Shown here piece after piece: positions 27,646 to 40,310 of a stretch of DNA of 64,000 nucleotides. Made by a program: the position numbers and the translations under genes. This DNA comes from Vanilla planifolia. Taxonomy: Eukaryota > Streptophyta > Magnoliopsida > Asparagales > Orchidaceae. The notes under the pieces are model-generated. The model did not search any database. It had not been told where the DNA came from and saw only the letters and a list, made by a program, of their open reading frames with translations. The first letter of the stretch is position 1. The number at the start of each line of letters is the position of its first letter. Location of the stretch: NCBI GenBank assembly GCA_023846275.1, contig JAIUJO010000069.1:2507274-2571273 (forward strand). Direction: 5' to 3'.

Positions 27646-30600
27646 TTATTTGCATGCACACACATCCACACCCATGCATACACACCCACACACACACACA
27701 CTATCACACACATGAACACCTACATGCATATGCACACACATATACACAATCACAAACAAAAACTTACACATGCATGCACACACACATGGACATGCACAAG
27801 CAAACAGATGCACATGTACACAAACTCACACACATCTACATACATCATGATAACACAACCCAAACACATGCATATGTGCACATGCATGCATCTGTGCATG
27901 CATAAATAGATGTAGCAATGCACACAAGCATGCACACACTCATGCATGTACATGCAAATATGCATAAATGCATACATGCGCATGCACATGCTCACGTGCA
28001 TACCCACACCAACACACAAATAGACTCAACACAAGCACAAATATCCACATGCATGCACACACACACACAAATGCACACATGCACACACATATACATACAC
28101 CAACATGCACACATGCAAGTGCACACATGCATTCAACTATGCACACTCATGCATGAACTCATGCAAATGCATGCATCCACACATGCCTAGATGTATGTAC
28201 ACAGTTGAACACATGCACGTATGCACAAACCCACATACACACACAAGCATGCAAGTATACCAAAAATGACAATCACCTATACACACATATGCAAAATAAC
28301 ACAAGCACACACACAAAAATACAAACACACCAGAAAATGTGCACAGACAAAATCTCACCTGCACATATATGCACACAAAAACAAACACATACACAGATGC
28401 ATATAAATAGGCACATTCATGCACACACATGCACATACATAAACATAAACATATATGTATAAGCACACGACACACACCCAAGCACATACCCACACATACA
28501 CACATACATAAGCACACACAACCATGCACATACACACACATATGTATATAGATGTACACATGTTTGTAATCACACACATATGCATAAACACTAGCATACA
28601 CACACAAAAAAAAGCTTACACACACAAACATTATTATATGCATGCAACCACATAGATACATGACCTACACATCAATACACATGATCATATATACGCACAT
28701 GCACATGTATCGATATACATGTAAAGGAACAGACAAACAAATAACAATAGGCACACAAATATTCATACACATGCATATACATATGCATAGGTAGTTAAAC
28801 ATGCACACACACACATGCATGCACACCCACTCACAAACACTCTGGACATAAAGATGTGCACACACTCATGCATAGACACATGTACACACACATAAACATA
28901 TGTACGAACAAGATTGCACACACACGTGGATGCATATGCACACGCACACACACAAACACCTAAACACATACAAATATACACCAACACACTCATGCATAAT
29001 AACACTTATGAACACCACACACACACACACACACACAAATGCACACCTAAACAAAAAACATAAACACATGAACACATGCACACACAAATACACATGTGCA
29101 CATGCACGCACACAATCAAAACCAGACTAGTACATACACAAACCAATAGACATAAAAAATACACACATACACATGCACACACATGCAAGCATGCATACAT
29201 ATGCCTACCTATCCATATGCGCAGACATGAACATGCACACTCACACACAGATGCATGTGCACACACACCCACACAAATATGCTTGTACACATGCACATAT
29301 ACATGACCACACACACACATGCATACACACACAAACATGAATGGACATGCACAATTGTATAAACACACATGTGCACCCATAGAAACACATGCATACCCAT
29401 TCAAATGCACGAACAACCATTCTTATGCATAGGCACATATATCCATACAAATAGGCACACAGACACATACACACCTACCCACATGTACGTGCATATGTAC
29501 ACACATGTGCACACATATGATCACCTACACCTGTTAGAATAAATGCACACTCATGCATATATATAGATATGCACATACACATAAACACACAAACAAGCAC
29601 TAACACACATATGCACCTAAATGCAAGCACAAAAACACCATGTGCAAATGCTCACGCAAATGCTAAAAGTACAAACAAATACACACACTCACATGAGTGC
29701 ACACATACACACACTTACAAAGATAAACACTCACACTTAGATGCACATGCACACACATGTGCACATAGACACAAACACACAAACACACACACACACACAA
29801 CACACACATAAGTGCACACTCACATTCTTGCACAAGCATGCACACATACACATGCACACACATAAACATACATAGATGCACATAAGCACACATGCATACT
29901 AGTGCACACAAACACAAAAACATACACTGATGCACATAAGCATGCCTAAACACACATATGCAAACACACACAATCACATAAAAACAACCAAGCTTGAACA
30001 CACACACATGAAAATACATACATGCAAACACACACAAATGGACACACACACACACATATGCACACATGACCACTTATGCACACACACACAAAGAGGTATG
30101 CATGCATACATACTCATATGCGCATGCACACACACGTAAACACATACACACACATTAAACACACAAATACACACATCCACGCACAAACACATATCAGAAT
30201 GCATAGACACCCAATGGCACACATGCACAAATATAAAAATGCATGCACTTGCACACGAACATGAATACTTATAGCCATGAACACACATACACACATACAT
30301 ACATGCACACATACAAAGACACTTGTATACCCACACAAACATACCCATGTGCACTTACATACACATGCACATATACATAGACATAGACTTACACAGATAT
30401 GCATAGACAAACATAAACACATGCACACACACACACATATGCATATACACAAGCACATGCACATACACACATAGACACACATGTATGCCCAGACACAAGT
30501 ACACACACCTACAAACACATACACACACAAACATAGATAGGCACATTAACACATATACACAACCACCCACAAAAATGCACATACTCACACACACACACAA

Positions 30601-32215
30601 AAATGTTGACACACACTTGCATACACACCAATGCACATGTACACATAAACCAACACACATGCACTTACACAAACTTGTAGATACATGCATATACAACCAC
30701 ACACAAAGAAACACACACACACCGCTATACAAACACATAGGCATATTAATACAAGCATAAATCCATGTACATGTATAACTACAAACATTCACACAAACAA
30801 ATAGACATGCATGCAAACACACAATCATGCACGCACACGCATATTCACACATGCACATTGGCACATGCATGCACACAAACACACACATAAAGATGCATGC
30901 ACACTCACACACATGCATACACATACAAAACCACACACACAAGAGTGCATCTACAAACATGCATGCACATGCACACACACTTACACAAACTTGCATGCAT
31001 ATACATAAATACACATCTTCATGCATGCACAAACATATATGCACACACATACATGTACATGAACAGACTTAGAGACATACTTTTGCACACACACTTACAC
31101 ATATATAGACACACATGCATGCACACATGCACACACAAGAGACACACACATGTAAACATGCACACACACTCATGCACACAACCATACACTCACCTACATG
31201 CACACAAACCACACACATGTAGACATACACCCACCTACAAGCACACATTGACATGCACACAAGTGTAGACACACATACACACACATAGGCAAGCTCACAA
31301 TCACATGCACAATTGCAGGAACCTGCAACACACACTACGACACAACCATGCACAACATAGACACATGCATAAATAAGTGAGCACACACACACACACACAA
31401 GAGCATACAAACTCATGCACACACATAGATGTACATACACACAAATACAAAGATATGCATGCAGGCATGCATACATACAATAAAATGCATAATTAAACAT
31501 GCTCTCCCATATACATGTAAACATGTACATATCCAAACACACATCGAAATAGACACCCTTGCTCACATGCACACACAATTCACCCACGAACACATATGCT
31601 AATGCACAAACCCACACACACAAATGCACAAATTCTTACACGCACAAATGCACATGCACTCATGCATATGCACATACAAGCATAAGCACATGTTCACACA
31701 TGTACACACATGTACACGCATGCACATGCATATGCATACACATACGAATGCCATTGCACATGCACACACATATCTAAACACTCACATGCACATGAATAAG
31801 CACACTCATATGTACACACACACATGCACATGCATGGATCCCCACATGCACACATGCAAGCATCTACACATGCATGCTAATGCACACACATAAAAAAGGA
31901 CACATACTTACATTTACACACATACAAAAACATGAGGATGCATGCACACACATGCATGTGCAAATACATATATGCATATGCACACAAGCGTTCATGCACA
32001 TACATATGTATGATAGTAGACATCCACACACAAGCATGCACACACACACACACAAACACCCTAAAACACAAACACACATGTAGATATGCACACATTTAAT
32101 GATAAGCACACACCTCGATACAACATGTGCATGCACATTAAATCACATACACAGGCAAACATAATGAAACATGTGCATAAGTATATGCACACACTCATGC
32201 ACATATTTAACAAAT
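27646..32215 (+). repeat. CA/TG alternating array, left part (about 4.6 kb)
   Basis: The plus strand is made of words such as ACACATGCACAC, ACATACACAC and CATGCATGCA. It is A+C rich, with G almost only after T (ATGC, GTGC), so purines and pyrimidines alternate through most of the tract. Breaks in the alternation are short (AAA, CC, TAG, GAC). No fixed long-period unit is visible by eye. The array starts inside a satellite monomer at ATTTGCATGCACAC and fades out near 32200, next to the retroelement fossil. Long open frames on both strands (Thr-His-Met rich on plus, Cys-Val-Met rich on minus) are composition artefacts. No gene is called. Confidence 0.95.
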
Positions 32216-32310
32216 GATAAGAGATATTAAAAATTAAACATATGCTCTCTCTTACTTCATGTTCCCTCTTATTACATGCTCCCTCTCACTTATTTAGACA
32301 ACAACCATTC
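32216..32310. repeat. Junction with three short purine/pyrimidine-biased tandem units
   Basis: Between the CA array and the copia-type fossil lie three imperfect units of about 18 bp at 32240-32257, 32258-32274 and 32275-32292, each of the form CATGCTCCCTCTTACTT on the plus strand. Read on the minus strand they give GAGGGAGCATG repeats downstream of RNase H. I read them as part of the 3' non-coding tail of the fossil. No 3' LTR is recognisable beyond them. Confidence 0.6.
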
Positions 32311-32383
32311 CCCATTTTTGACACCATAAAAAGAGAAAGGTATAATTTATATAATTTTTATTACACATAATTGTTGCTTTATG
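32311..32383 (-). mobile_element. 3' tail of the copia fossil with a purine-rich tract
   Basis: On the minus strand a purine-rich tract (CAAAAATGGGGAATGG, about 32304-32322) follows the RNase H region by about 60 bp. In plant copia elements a polypurine tract normally sits just before the 3' LTR and primes plus-strand DNA synthesis. Here the next recognisable sequence is the short-unit repeat and then the CA array, so whether this is the true polypurine tract is unsure. Confidence 0.4.
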
Positions 32384-32840
32384 ATTTGAAATTGTTTAAT
32401 TGGAAGGGACTTAGTAAATATGGCAGCCAATTCTTGTTGGCAGGAATGTATTCCAATTCTACTAAGACTCTAGCTTGTTGATCTCTAATAAAATGGTGTT
32501 TTACATCAATGTGTTTCTTTTTAGAATATTGAACTTGATTCATTATTAAAGCAAAAGAACTAGTATTATCAATTTGAATAGGAACATATGAGAGATATAA
32601 ACAATAATCATGAAGTTGTTATCTTTATAATAATACTTGGGCAACAAAACCTCTTAATGTTATATACTCAGCTTCTATGGTCAATAGGGCTACGCAATTT
32701 TGCTTCTTATTGACTAAGAAATTATATAATTTCTTTGGAATTTACATGTACTTGAGATATGTTTCTTATCTACCCTAGAACCTATGAAGTTTGAATCTGT
32801 GTAACCTATAAACTTATATAAAAAAGTATTTTTAGGATAC
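32384..32840 (-). mobile_element. RNase H region of the copia fossil
   Basis: Minus-strand translation of about 32641-32705 gives QNCVALLTIEAEYI, matching the QxxVALSTAEAEYIA block of plant copia RNase H. At about 32385-32525 it gives KHIDVKHHFIRDQ, matching the KHIDxRHHFIRD block, followed by an ELAAIFTK-like end. RNase H removes the RNA strand of the RNA/DNA hybrid during reverse transcription. These are fossil pieces and no working gene is present. Confidence 0.85.
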
Positions 32841-33560
32841 CATAAACTTAAGCTTATTATACCTTTTAAATATTTTAAGAATGATTTAAATACCTTTAGA
32901 TGGATTTCCTTAGGATTTGATTAGAAATAGCACATAAGCCAACACTAAAAATGTTGTCTAGTCTACTTATTATGAGATATAATAATGATCTAATAAGGCC
33001 TCTATAAAATTTTTTATGATTGGGTTTTTTATGCACATTTTAATTTATACTTTCAAAACTTATGTCAACATAAACTTATAGAAGCAATAAACTATCATTT
33101 AGAGATTTTAAGAATAATATGGTTCTACTTTTCCTTTCTTAAAAACACTATCAACTAGACAATTATTTAATTTATGATACCATGCATACGGTGCTTGCTT
33201 AAAGCCATAAAGTGTCTTATTAAACTTATATACATAATCACCATGTGCATGAGTCTCAAAATAAGAGCATTACTCTACATTCATATATTGTTCTATTATT
33301 CCATTTAAAAATACACATTTTACATCCATTTAAAATAATATAAAATTTTTATGATAAGAATATGTTAAGAGAAGTGTAATAACCTCTATCTTTTTATAAG
33401 TGAAAATTACTCAAAATCTATACATTCAACTTCATTATAACAATTAATAACAAGTCTAGCTTTTTCTAATGATTGCTCTATTTTCATCTAATTTATTTTT
33501 GAATATTCATTTGATTCTAATTACTTGTTAATCACTAGACTTAGAAACTATTTCCTACAC
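32841..33560 (-). mobile_element. Reverse transcriptase region of the copia fossil
   Basis: Minus-strand translation around 33185-33220 gives KTLYGFKQAP, the diagnostic copia RT block. A YVD-type catalytic block is recognisable near 33055-33080. RT copies the element RNA into DNA inside the virus-like particle. The region is heavily decayed. Confidence 0.85.
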
Positions 33561-33989
33561 TTTATTTCTCTTAAATTCATCTAATTTTTCATTGATTGCT
33601 TGAACTTAATAGTCTTCCTTAAGTACATCTTCTATAAATACTAGTTTTATTAAAGATATAAATATACTATGATCAGTTTCTTTCATAGAAGCTTTAGTCT
33701 TAACTCCTTGATTGAATCCTCATTTTATTAATTCTTTTGGATGCAAACTTTGATAATTCTATTCTTTAGATAATTTATGACTAATCTTTTCACCATTTTT
33801 TTACTTTTAATTTTGTCTTCGTCCTCTTTTTAAGTCTAAGTTTTTTAAGGACTTTATCTCTTCATCAAAGTTTTATTATTTATCTTTTGAATGGACTCAT
33901 CATACATTACATACATTGTCTCTTCTACATTTTGAGTTTTTATGTTATAAGACTTATAAGCTTTCCTAGGAGAAGAGTATCTTAAAAAA

Positions 33990-34800
33990 ATTACTGCACT
34001 TACTTTTTCATCAACCTTGTTCATGTTGACTCTTCCATTATTAAGAATGGTACATTTACATACAAAACATGAAAGTAGCTAACATTTGGCATCTTTTTTG
34101 TAAATAACTTATAAGAAGTTTTCTTAAGTATTGGCTTTAAATTAATTCTATTTATTATATAACAAGTAGTATTAATTACCTCGACCCAAAGGTACTTGGG
34201 TAGATTGTATTTGACCAATATTGTTCTACCAATCACTATAAGGTTTAATTCTTTCTTTCTATAATCTTATACTATTGAGGTGTATAAGAACATTTAAATT
34301 GATTCATTATTCTATTGTCTTTGATATAATCATTGAAATCCTTATTCCTAAATTCACTATCATTATCACTTTGAATACAAATTAATTTAAGATTTCTTTA
34401 CCTTTCTATCTCTTTTATCAAATTAACAAAAAGTTTAAAATGCCTCACCTTTACTCTTATAAAATACAATCCAAGTATATCTAAAAAATCATCAACAAGC
34501 ACAAATCCATATTTCTTTCTATCTAAACTCAAGGGTTGTATGGGTCCAAAGAGGTTTAAATAAACAACCTTTAAAAATCTACTAGTAATAAAGTCATTTT
34601 TTGGTTTACATGAAGATTTAACTTGCTTTTTTTGGCATGGTTTACATATTTTCCAACTAGTTTTGTTTTATTTTGGAAGACCTCTAATTATATCTAACCT
34701 ACTTATTTTCTTTATGATAGATTAACTAACATGACAAATAGTCTCCAATGTCATAAATTATTCTTATTTGAATGTGTAACATGACATTCTATTCTATTAG
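33990..34800 (-). mobile_element. Integrase region of the copia fossil
   Basis: At 34021-34236 the minus strand reads a block with LPKYLWVEVINTTCYIINR, PILKKTSY and ISYFHV-like words. This matches the integrase part that follows the core (family form: LPKxFWAEAVNTACYxxNR, PxxxKTPYE, SYFHxFG). At about 34265-34385 the core is visible as SDNDSEF and, further on, SYTPQ. Integrase inserts the cDNA into the host genome. Its position upstream of RT fixes the element as Ty1/copia, not Ty3/gypsy. Fossil. Confidence 0.85.
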
Positions 34801-34889
34801 TTTTTTAGTTGATCAAATTTACTCACATAAGTATCATCTTTTCTTTAACCAACTAGTAATACTTTATCATCTTTTGATATTATAAAATA

Positions 34890-35160
34890 TTAAGTATCAA
34901 AATTAACAAAATAACCATTATCATAATATTGATTATTACTAATTAAATTAAACTCTAATCCATTAACTAAGAAAATATTTGAAAGTGTAACATTAGGCAT
35001 ATGTATATTAGGAATTCTAAGTATCTTTTTTTTAGAATTGTCTCTTAGTGTTACCCATCTATTTGGTCTACATTGTATTGATACAACTTTGATAAGTCTC
35101 TGATCATATGTCTTGAGCATCTACTATCCAACAGCTAAGAGCTAGATCTTGATTTTTTTT
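34890..35160 (-). mobile_element. Protease and pre-integrase region of the copia fossil
   Basis: At 35095-35150 the minus strand reads LLDSRCSRHM, the protease active-site block (family form WxLDSGCSxHMT). From 35120 down to 34890 it reads WVTLRDNSKKKI, then LSNIFLVNGLEFNLIS, the pre-integrase block (family form VTFGDNSKGKI, then ENVLLVDGLKHNLLS). This linkage is typical of SIRE/Maximus-type copia elements. Fossil. Confidence 0.85.
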
Positions 35161-37000
35161 TCTTTATGTATTACTACATAAATTTCAAATTTTAACTTAT
35201 TAATCATAAAATATAACTTTTATTTACTTAGTTTATATTCTTTCTTATAGACATACTTTTTAAGTATATTATTTCTAACCTATGAACATTTTCAATACAT
35301 CATATCTCTACATCACAATTGCGGAGATACCTTATATTAATAATTCTATTATCTAACCTTAGCAACCAAAGCAAGCTTAGATTTAGAATTAATATTCACT
35401 ATAGAAGCATTCATCATATCATTTTTAATTACCCATTTTAAGCATGATTTTAAACTATAAATATTTTTTCTAATTTTATAATCCTTGATGGTATGTCATT
35501 TTCTACAATATTAGAAGCATTAAATGTCTAAAATGTTTTGCATTTATTCAAAGATAGCACACATCCCTATGTTTAGAAAAATGAACACCATGTGAAGCAT
35601 TAAAAATTTTTGCATGTTTAAGAAAGTAAATTTTAATTTTTAAACTAAGAATCTCCTCTTTTGAGCAAGTATTCAAAATAATCATGAAATTTTTTATCAC
35701 ATATTTGAAGCATTTCTATTTTCTTGTTCTCAGCTTCTTTCATAAAAAATATAAAAGATTAGTCTTTTCTTCATAAAACTATTTTAATTTTTTATGTGCA
35801 CATATTAAAGAAGATAAAGTACTAATAACTTCTATGAAATCATTTTCAAGAACATTACAAGACAAAGAGCTTACCTCATTCTTTTCTTCCTCACAAGAAG
35901 TGCATGAATCATCATTTGCCATAAAGAACAACATCCCTTCCTCCTCGCTATTTGAAGTTGTGGAGTAAAAATTTAATGAATCACTCCAAGTAGCTTGAAA
36001 GTCTTTCTTCTTCTTTGTTCTCTTCTTTTTCACATCTTTTCTTTTAGTATCTTTTAGTTATGGAAAATCTAGTCTAATATGGTTGGTTTGACCACAATAA
36101 TAATATCTTGTGCCTTCGTCTTCTCTTTTCTTTTCTTTTCTCACAAATTGATGTTTACAAAAATTTTTGCCACATTTTTTGCTAAACCTTTAACAGGAAA
36201 ATTTACTTCTTCTTCCAAATCCATATAAGAGATGGTTGATGAATCCAAATCTTCCTTGCTTGCTTTAAAAGCAAATGGTTCCTCTTTTCTTGCTCCACGC
36301 TTTGGCTAACAAGTGGAAGCCTCTTTGTCAACTCTTCTATTCATCTTACTTTAAGTTGTTAATAATTCTCCATGTAGTTCATCCAATGTGAGCTTATTTA
36401 TGTCTTTGTCTGTCTTTATTGCCATGTCAAGAAGGTCATAAACATTGGCTATAATCCATAGTGCTTTTCTTATAAGTCCTATATTAGAAAGTACTTTTCC
36501 AAGATTTTCTTATCATTAGTAATATTAATAAATTACATAAACATCTTCATTGTAGTTTCTCATAAATCCATTATAAATAACTCATAATCACGTTTCAAAA
36601 GATTTGTTTTTGTTTCTTTTACTTGTAAAGTGCTTTTATAAGTAATTTTTAATTTTTTTTCAAACTTTAGGTGTCTTTTGCAAATTAATCACTTGATTAA
36701 ATTCACCTAGAGATATGCACCATGAGGGTTATTGTGCACTCTTCTATTGAGTTATGTTATTCTTCTTTGATCACTACTAAATTCACTAAAATTTTTTATT
36801 TTATTTATGCTAAGACTCTTGATAAATCACATGGTTTAGTAAGTACTTTTTAAAGTTTTAAATCAATTGATTAAATACAAATTATAAATCTATTTTTATA
36901 ATATAAATAAAATTTACCATTGAATAATGGTGGACGCACTAAAGAAGATCCTTCATCTAGTGTCATAGCAAAATTAATCATCGATAAATACATATCGAAA
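35161..37000 (-). mobile_element. gag region of the copia fossil
   Basis: Near 36895-36985 the minus strand reads SSLVRPPLFNG, the usual start of copia gag (family form SxxRPPxFxGxNYxYWK). Around 36055-36110 there is a knuckle-like YYYCGQTNHIRLD segment, preceded near 36140-36180 by Lys-rich sequence. At 35779-36033 an open stretch with a Lys-rich start and FMANDDSCTSCEEE resembles the acidic C-terminal part of gag in this family. Gag forms the particle and binds element RNA. Fossil. Confidence 0.8.
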
Positions 37001-37182
37001 ACTTAAGAAGTAATTAACAAACAAGTATTTTGAAAAACACCAAAATGATAAAATAAAAATTTAAATTAGTGTGCAACTAAAATGATAATTAAGAAAGCTA
37101 AACAAATAATTAAAAAGTACATGATCCATCACCTAAGTAATTTGACTCACTTTTTGTGTGAACTAGTACTAATAATATTTGA

Positions 37183-37200
37183 AATGAATACTGGCATGCA
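37183..37200 (-). mobile_element. Primer-binding-site-like sequence of the copia fossil
   Basis: Just inside the LTR-like block the minus strand reads TGCATGCCAGTATTC. In this family the initiator-Met tRNA primer site reads TGGTATCAGAGC and follows a CACCCCCT-rich LTR end. Spacing to the LTR edge and to the gag start (about 200 bp) fits, but the match is weak. Confidence 0.45.
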
Positions 37201-37202
37201 TC

Positions 37203-38300
37203 CCATAAGATTGGAGGGGGTGAATTATAGAGTTAAAAATAATTTTTCTATTTTTTAATATGTCTATTTCTTAAAAATAATTTTATATATATATAAAATC
37301 TTTATATATATATATATATATCAATTATGTTTTATAACAATAAAAAAAACAAAGACAAAAATTAAAAATGAGATACCAAACTTTTTAAGTGGTTCAGTTC
37401 AAATTAGAACTTATATCTAGTCCTATCCAAGATCAAGAAAAAAATACCACTAAGAAAAAGTTACAAGAGGTTTTTTTCATACGGTTCAATTCCAACCTAG
37501 TTTTTATTGGTTCAACGATAACCCAAGATTTTGCAAGCTCACACTCAACAAAATTTTTTTAGATCAAATCGAACTTTATCTTTCACAAATGTCAGGGCAC
37601 CCAACCAAAGAGAAAATAGAAATACGACATGACAAAAAACATTTCAATAAATTTAGATGTTTTATCATGTGGATTGATAAAATAAGTAATAAGGACCTAA
37701 AATATAATAAAAGAAATAAGAATTTAAAAGTTTATATCTATAAGGCTAAGTTGGAAAAATTTGAGGATTTGAGAAGGAGAAGCCATAGGTATTGTGAGTA
37801 GAATAGTAAGTAGTGTTTTGTTAGAATATTAAAGATTGATTCAAGTTTATTGGTTATTCTATCTATAATGGTTAGATATTTATAGAAAAATTTTGATTTT
37901 AATTATCAATTAGAATGTGTATAAAGCTATTTAAAAAGCTACTATCAAATAGCTTATAAAGCCTTACATAATTGCTAAAATATTTTTTTCAAAATAGATA
38001 ATGTAATGGCTAAATAATTAGCCATTAAGAAAGATAGACCAAGGCCATTAAATCTTATTAGAGGTGATAAAATCTGTCAAATCTAATGCTAAATGAAGTG
38101 GAGGCTAGCTACACCATGTGATCATGAAAATGTGTGATCGTATGGTCAAGTGCTTCTGGTTTTGGATGTAGATAAGCACAAGAGATTTAATCCCATATTT
38201 AAAAGAAATATAAGAATTTAGTCTTTATAATTATTCATATAGGTTAATATCAAGAGCTAAATTTGAGTTGGCTCCCCTTTTTGTGCTTAAGAATTCATCC
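37203..38300 (-). mobile_element. 5' LTR-like block of the copia fossil
   Basis: The inner edge shows the minus-strand ATTCACCCCCTCCAATC word seen at the LTR end of SIRE-like elements. About 680 bp upstream, near 37877-37887, is a minus-strand TATA box (CTATAAATATC), followed by CA-rich leader-like sequence and, at about 37380-37430, a GGACTAG...GAACCAC-like U5 segment. The outer edge is unsure. A purine-rich AAAAAGGGGAG next to GGGATGAATTCTTAAGCAC lies at 38270-38301 on the minus strand. An open frame at 37589-37801 on the plus strand runs against the LTR and is not a gene. Confidence 0.65.
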
Positions 38301-38301
38301 C

Positions 38302-39308
38302 CTATGTGTACTCATAATATACAGGTCTATACGAGTTGACACATGCGTATACTTAGATTGAGTGCTATCTAGCTCGACCCAATGCCTTACCTCATCTAGT
38401 TCGGAAATCTTCATTTGTTAGAATGGGCTCTTCTCAATCTAATTTTGATTATTTTTTTACCCAAATCTTGTGAGTGCCCACTTGGGTTTGCCCAGCTTGA
38501 GAAGATTTACACTTGGGCACAAGGTGGGATGTGTTATATATATAAGTTTAATCAATGTTTAGAACTAACATGGAATTTGATAAAGATAGAATTTAACCAA
38601 GAATAGGGTTGTAGGATTCAAAAATAGAATCCTATTCATTTGCTAAATCAAGGAGATGATTGATTAATTTGATGCTTGAATGTAATTTGAAATTGATATG
38701 AAATGAGTGTCTTAAATTCAATAAGCTAACATTCTATTTCATATAAAAAAATTATGAAAGCTTGGTGTGCATGTCTTCAATCCTTAAAAATTTTTGAACA
38801 CTATAAGGTTCTTTGAAGACCATTAATTCCTCATGTTCAATGGTGCATGGTTTTTCTATTAAAAACTATACCTGATTCAAACTAAGCTCATTAGAATAAA
38901 ATGTTAAACATTTAATACTTCACTAATTAAACACAAAGGGGACCTAATAGTACTTGTAGGCATGTTTATTCTCATGGCTTTGTTTTAAGTTGAATTCTCA
39001 TAAGAATTACTATAAACCTATATAAATATAATTCAAAAGTATCAATATTATTAAACTAAATATGGATAGAATCTATGAAACTTAATTAGTATTGTTATAT
39101 TTATACAAAATTGCTAATATTTTGTCTTTAAAGTTTAATGATTACCTTTTTCTTATGTTTAAAAATTAATAATCATTTTTAATAAGTTATTTTCTAACAA
39201 AGATTTATTATTTATACCATTGCTTGTTTAAAGATCAACTATGGATAAAACTTATTACTATGTGCATCACTTATTTACATCTTTTATTTTCGTTTTATCT
39301 TTAATGCA
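38302..39308. other. Unrecognised AT-rich stretch between two LTR-like blocks
   Basis: About 1 kb with no recognised gene. It includes a slightly GC-richer piece (38,330-38,540) in which GTGCCCA (about 38475) and TGGGCAC (about 38514) could pair as a small stem. An open frame of 63 codons at 38415-38606 crosses this piece and has no recognisable domain. The rest is AT-rich. It may be the inner remnant of the element to which the plus-strand LTR-like block belonged, but I see no coding motif. Confidence 0.4.
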
Positions 39309-39311
39309 TAA

Positions 39312-39326
39312 CAAAAAGGGAGAGAG
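39312..39326 (+). mobile_element. Polypurine-tract-like sequence
   Basis: The plus strand reads CAAAAAGGGAGAGAG after AATGCATAA. This resembles the CAAAAAGGGGGAGA tract that precedes the 3' LTR of SIRE-like elements. It points in the same direction as the LTR-like block that follows. Confidence 0.45.
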
Positions 39327-39813
39327 ATATGTGAGAAATGTAAAACATTCATTACATCCCAAGTTTATGGCATAACTATATGAATTCTATTTATAAGGAG
39401 AAGCAAATTTATGTTTGACTAAATATCTCACAGAGTAATCCATAAGTGAAGAAATATCAAATAGTGTTATAGACTATGGGTGTGGCATAAATGACATATT
39501 AAAGAGCTATTGATCAAACTCTTGGTGGAGTAGCTAACCATAAAAAATTCATCTTTAAAATATCTACTAATTTGATTGTTTATCCTATCAAGAAATAATA
39601 AGGGATGAATTCTTAAGCACATAATTAAGAGCCAATTCTATGAACTAACTTAATTTATAGGAAGTAAGGAATCCTTATGAGAAAAAAATCCATAGCAATT
39701 AGAGCATATGAGACTAAGATTTTAATGCCTATTGTATCAAAAGGTGATGTGACTCAATGTTGTTGAATCATGCATTATTCCAAACGAATAGTTTGGATTA
39801 TGCCCACTTTTAT

Positions 39814-40030
39814 GAATAGTAGATTCAATCTAATCCACGATATGATAAGCCTAATTAAATGGATGAAATTAATTTTGTCATTATGAATAGTAATTTTCAT
39901 CTTACCTTCCACCCATAAAGTCTAATCAAACGATTGAGATCTCTGTATTTGTGAATAGTAAATTTCATCTAGTTGTCCATTTGTAAAGCTTAATCAAATA
40001 GATGTGATTGCATCTGCTTTTGTGAATAGT
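39814..40030 (+). repeat. About 70-bp tandem repeat, roughly 3 copies
   Basis: The word GAATAGT, followed by TTCATCT/TTCAATCT and TAAxxCxTAATxAAA, starts at 39814, 39885, 39953 and 40024, so periods are 71, 68 and 71 bp. It lies 270-480 bp upstream of the TATA box at 40299. That is where U3 enhancer-like repeats occur in many plant LTRs. A minus-strand open frame at 39965-40195 partly covers it and is not a gene. Confidence 0.8.
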
Positions 40031-40298
40031 GCTCTTGTGCATCATCATCATACATCCAACATATTGAAAATAATGACCTAAATCAAATCCTTTTTGGATT
40101 AGATTTGGACCCATTATTCTATATTTTGATTGGGTAGCTGTTGTTTCATCTCTCAATATTCTATGGTGGTCACTGTTCTTGCTTGTACTCAGCATTCCAT
40201 AAAGCTATTTGTATTTGTTTTGAATGTTGAAATGCTAATGGATATTTTGGAGAACTTTTTAGGTATTAAAAAATTTACTTTAATTTAAAATATTTTAA

Positions 40299-40310
40299 TA
40301 TAAATAGAGG
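40299..40310 (+). promoter_or_regulatory. TATA box of the plus-strand LTR-like block
   Basis: TATAAATAGAGG is a textbook plant TATA box. It is followed within about 30 bp by AGTTTTGAGAGTTCAAGG, a plausible start region. Promoter use today is not shown by the sequence. Confidence 0.5.

Larger units (their letters stand above)
32216..38300 (-). mobile_element. Decayed Ty1/copia retrotransposon, SIRE/Maximus-like
   Basis: On the minus strand, going down in coordinates, there is an LTR-like block (about 38,290-37,203), a primer-site-like sequence, a gag N-terminal block, a zinc-knuckle-like segment, the protease and pre-integrase region, the integrase core and C-terminus, reverse transcriptase and RNase H. 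This is the Ty1/copia order, with integrase before RT. The gag start (RPPLFNG followed by YLYYK) and the DSxCSRHM block resemble SIRE/Maximus elements of seed plants. It is a fossil, broken in well over ten places, and no frame spans a full domain set. The 3' end lies against the CA array without a visible LTR, so LTR dating is not possible; the decay suggests an old insertion. Confidence 0.85.

Noticed and set aside
27526-27909. 127-codon frame starting in satellite and running into the CA array
   Set aside because: It crosses the junction of two repeat types and becomes a Thr-His-Met string; composition artefact.
32216-32310. 3' LTR of the copia fossil
   Set aside because: Only purine-rich short repeats are visible, and I could not match this stretch to the LTR-like block at 37.2-38.3 kb.
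37589-37801. 70-codon plus-strand frame, Lys-rich
   Set aside because: It lies antisense inside the LTR-like block of the copia fossil and matches no family.
38415-38606. 63-codon plus-strand frame in the GC-richer patch
   Set aside because: No recognisable motif and no splice or promoter context; chance frame in a stretch next to LTR-like sequence.
39965-40195. 76-codon minus-strand frame
   Set aside because: It overlaps 70-bp tandem repeats inside an LTR-like block; no domain.
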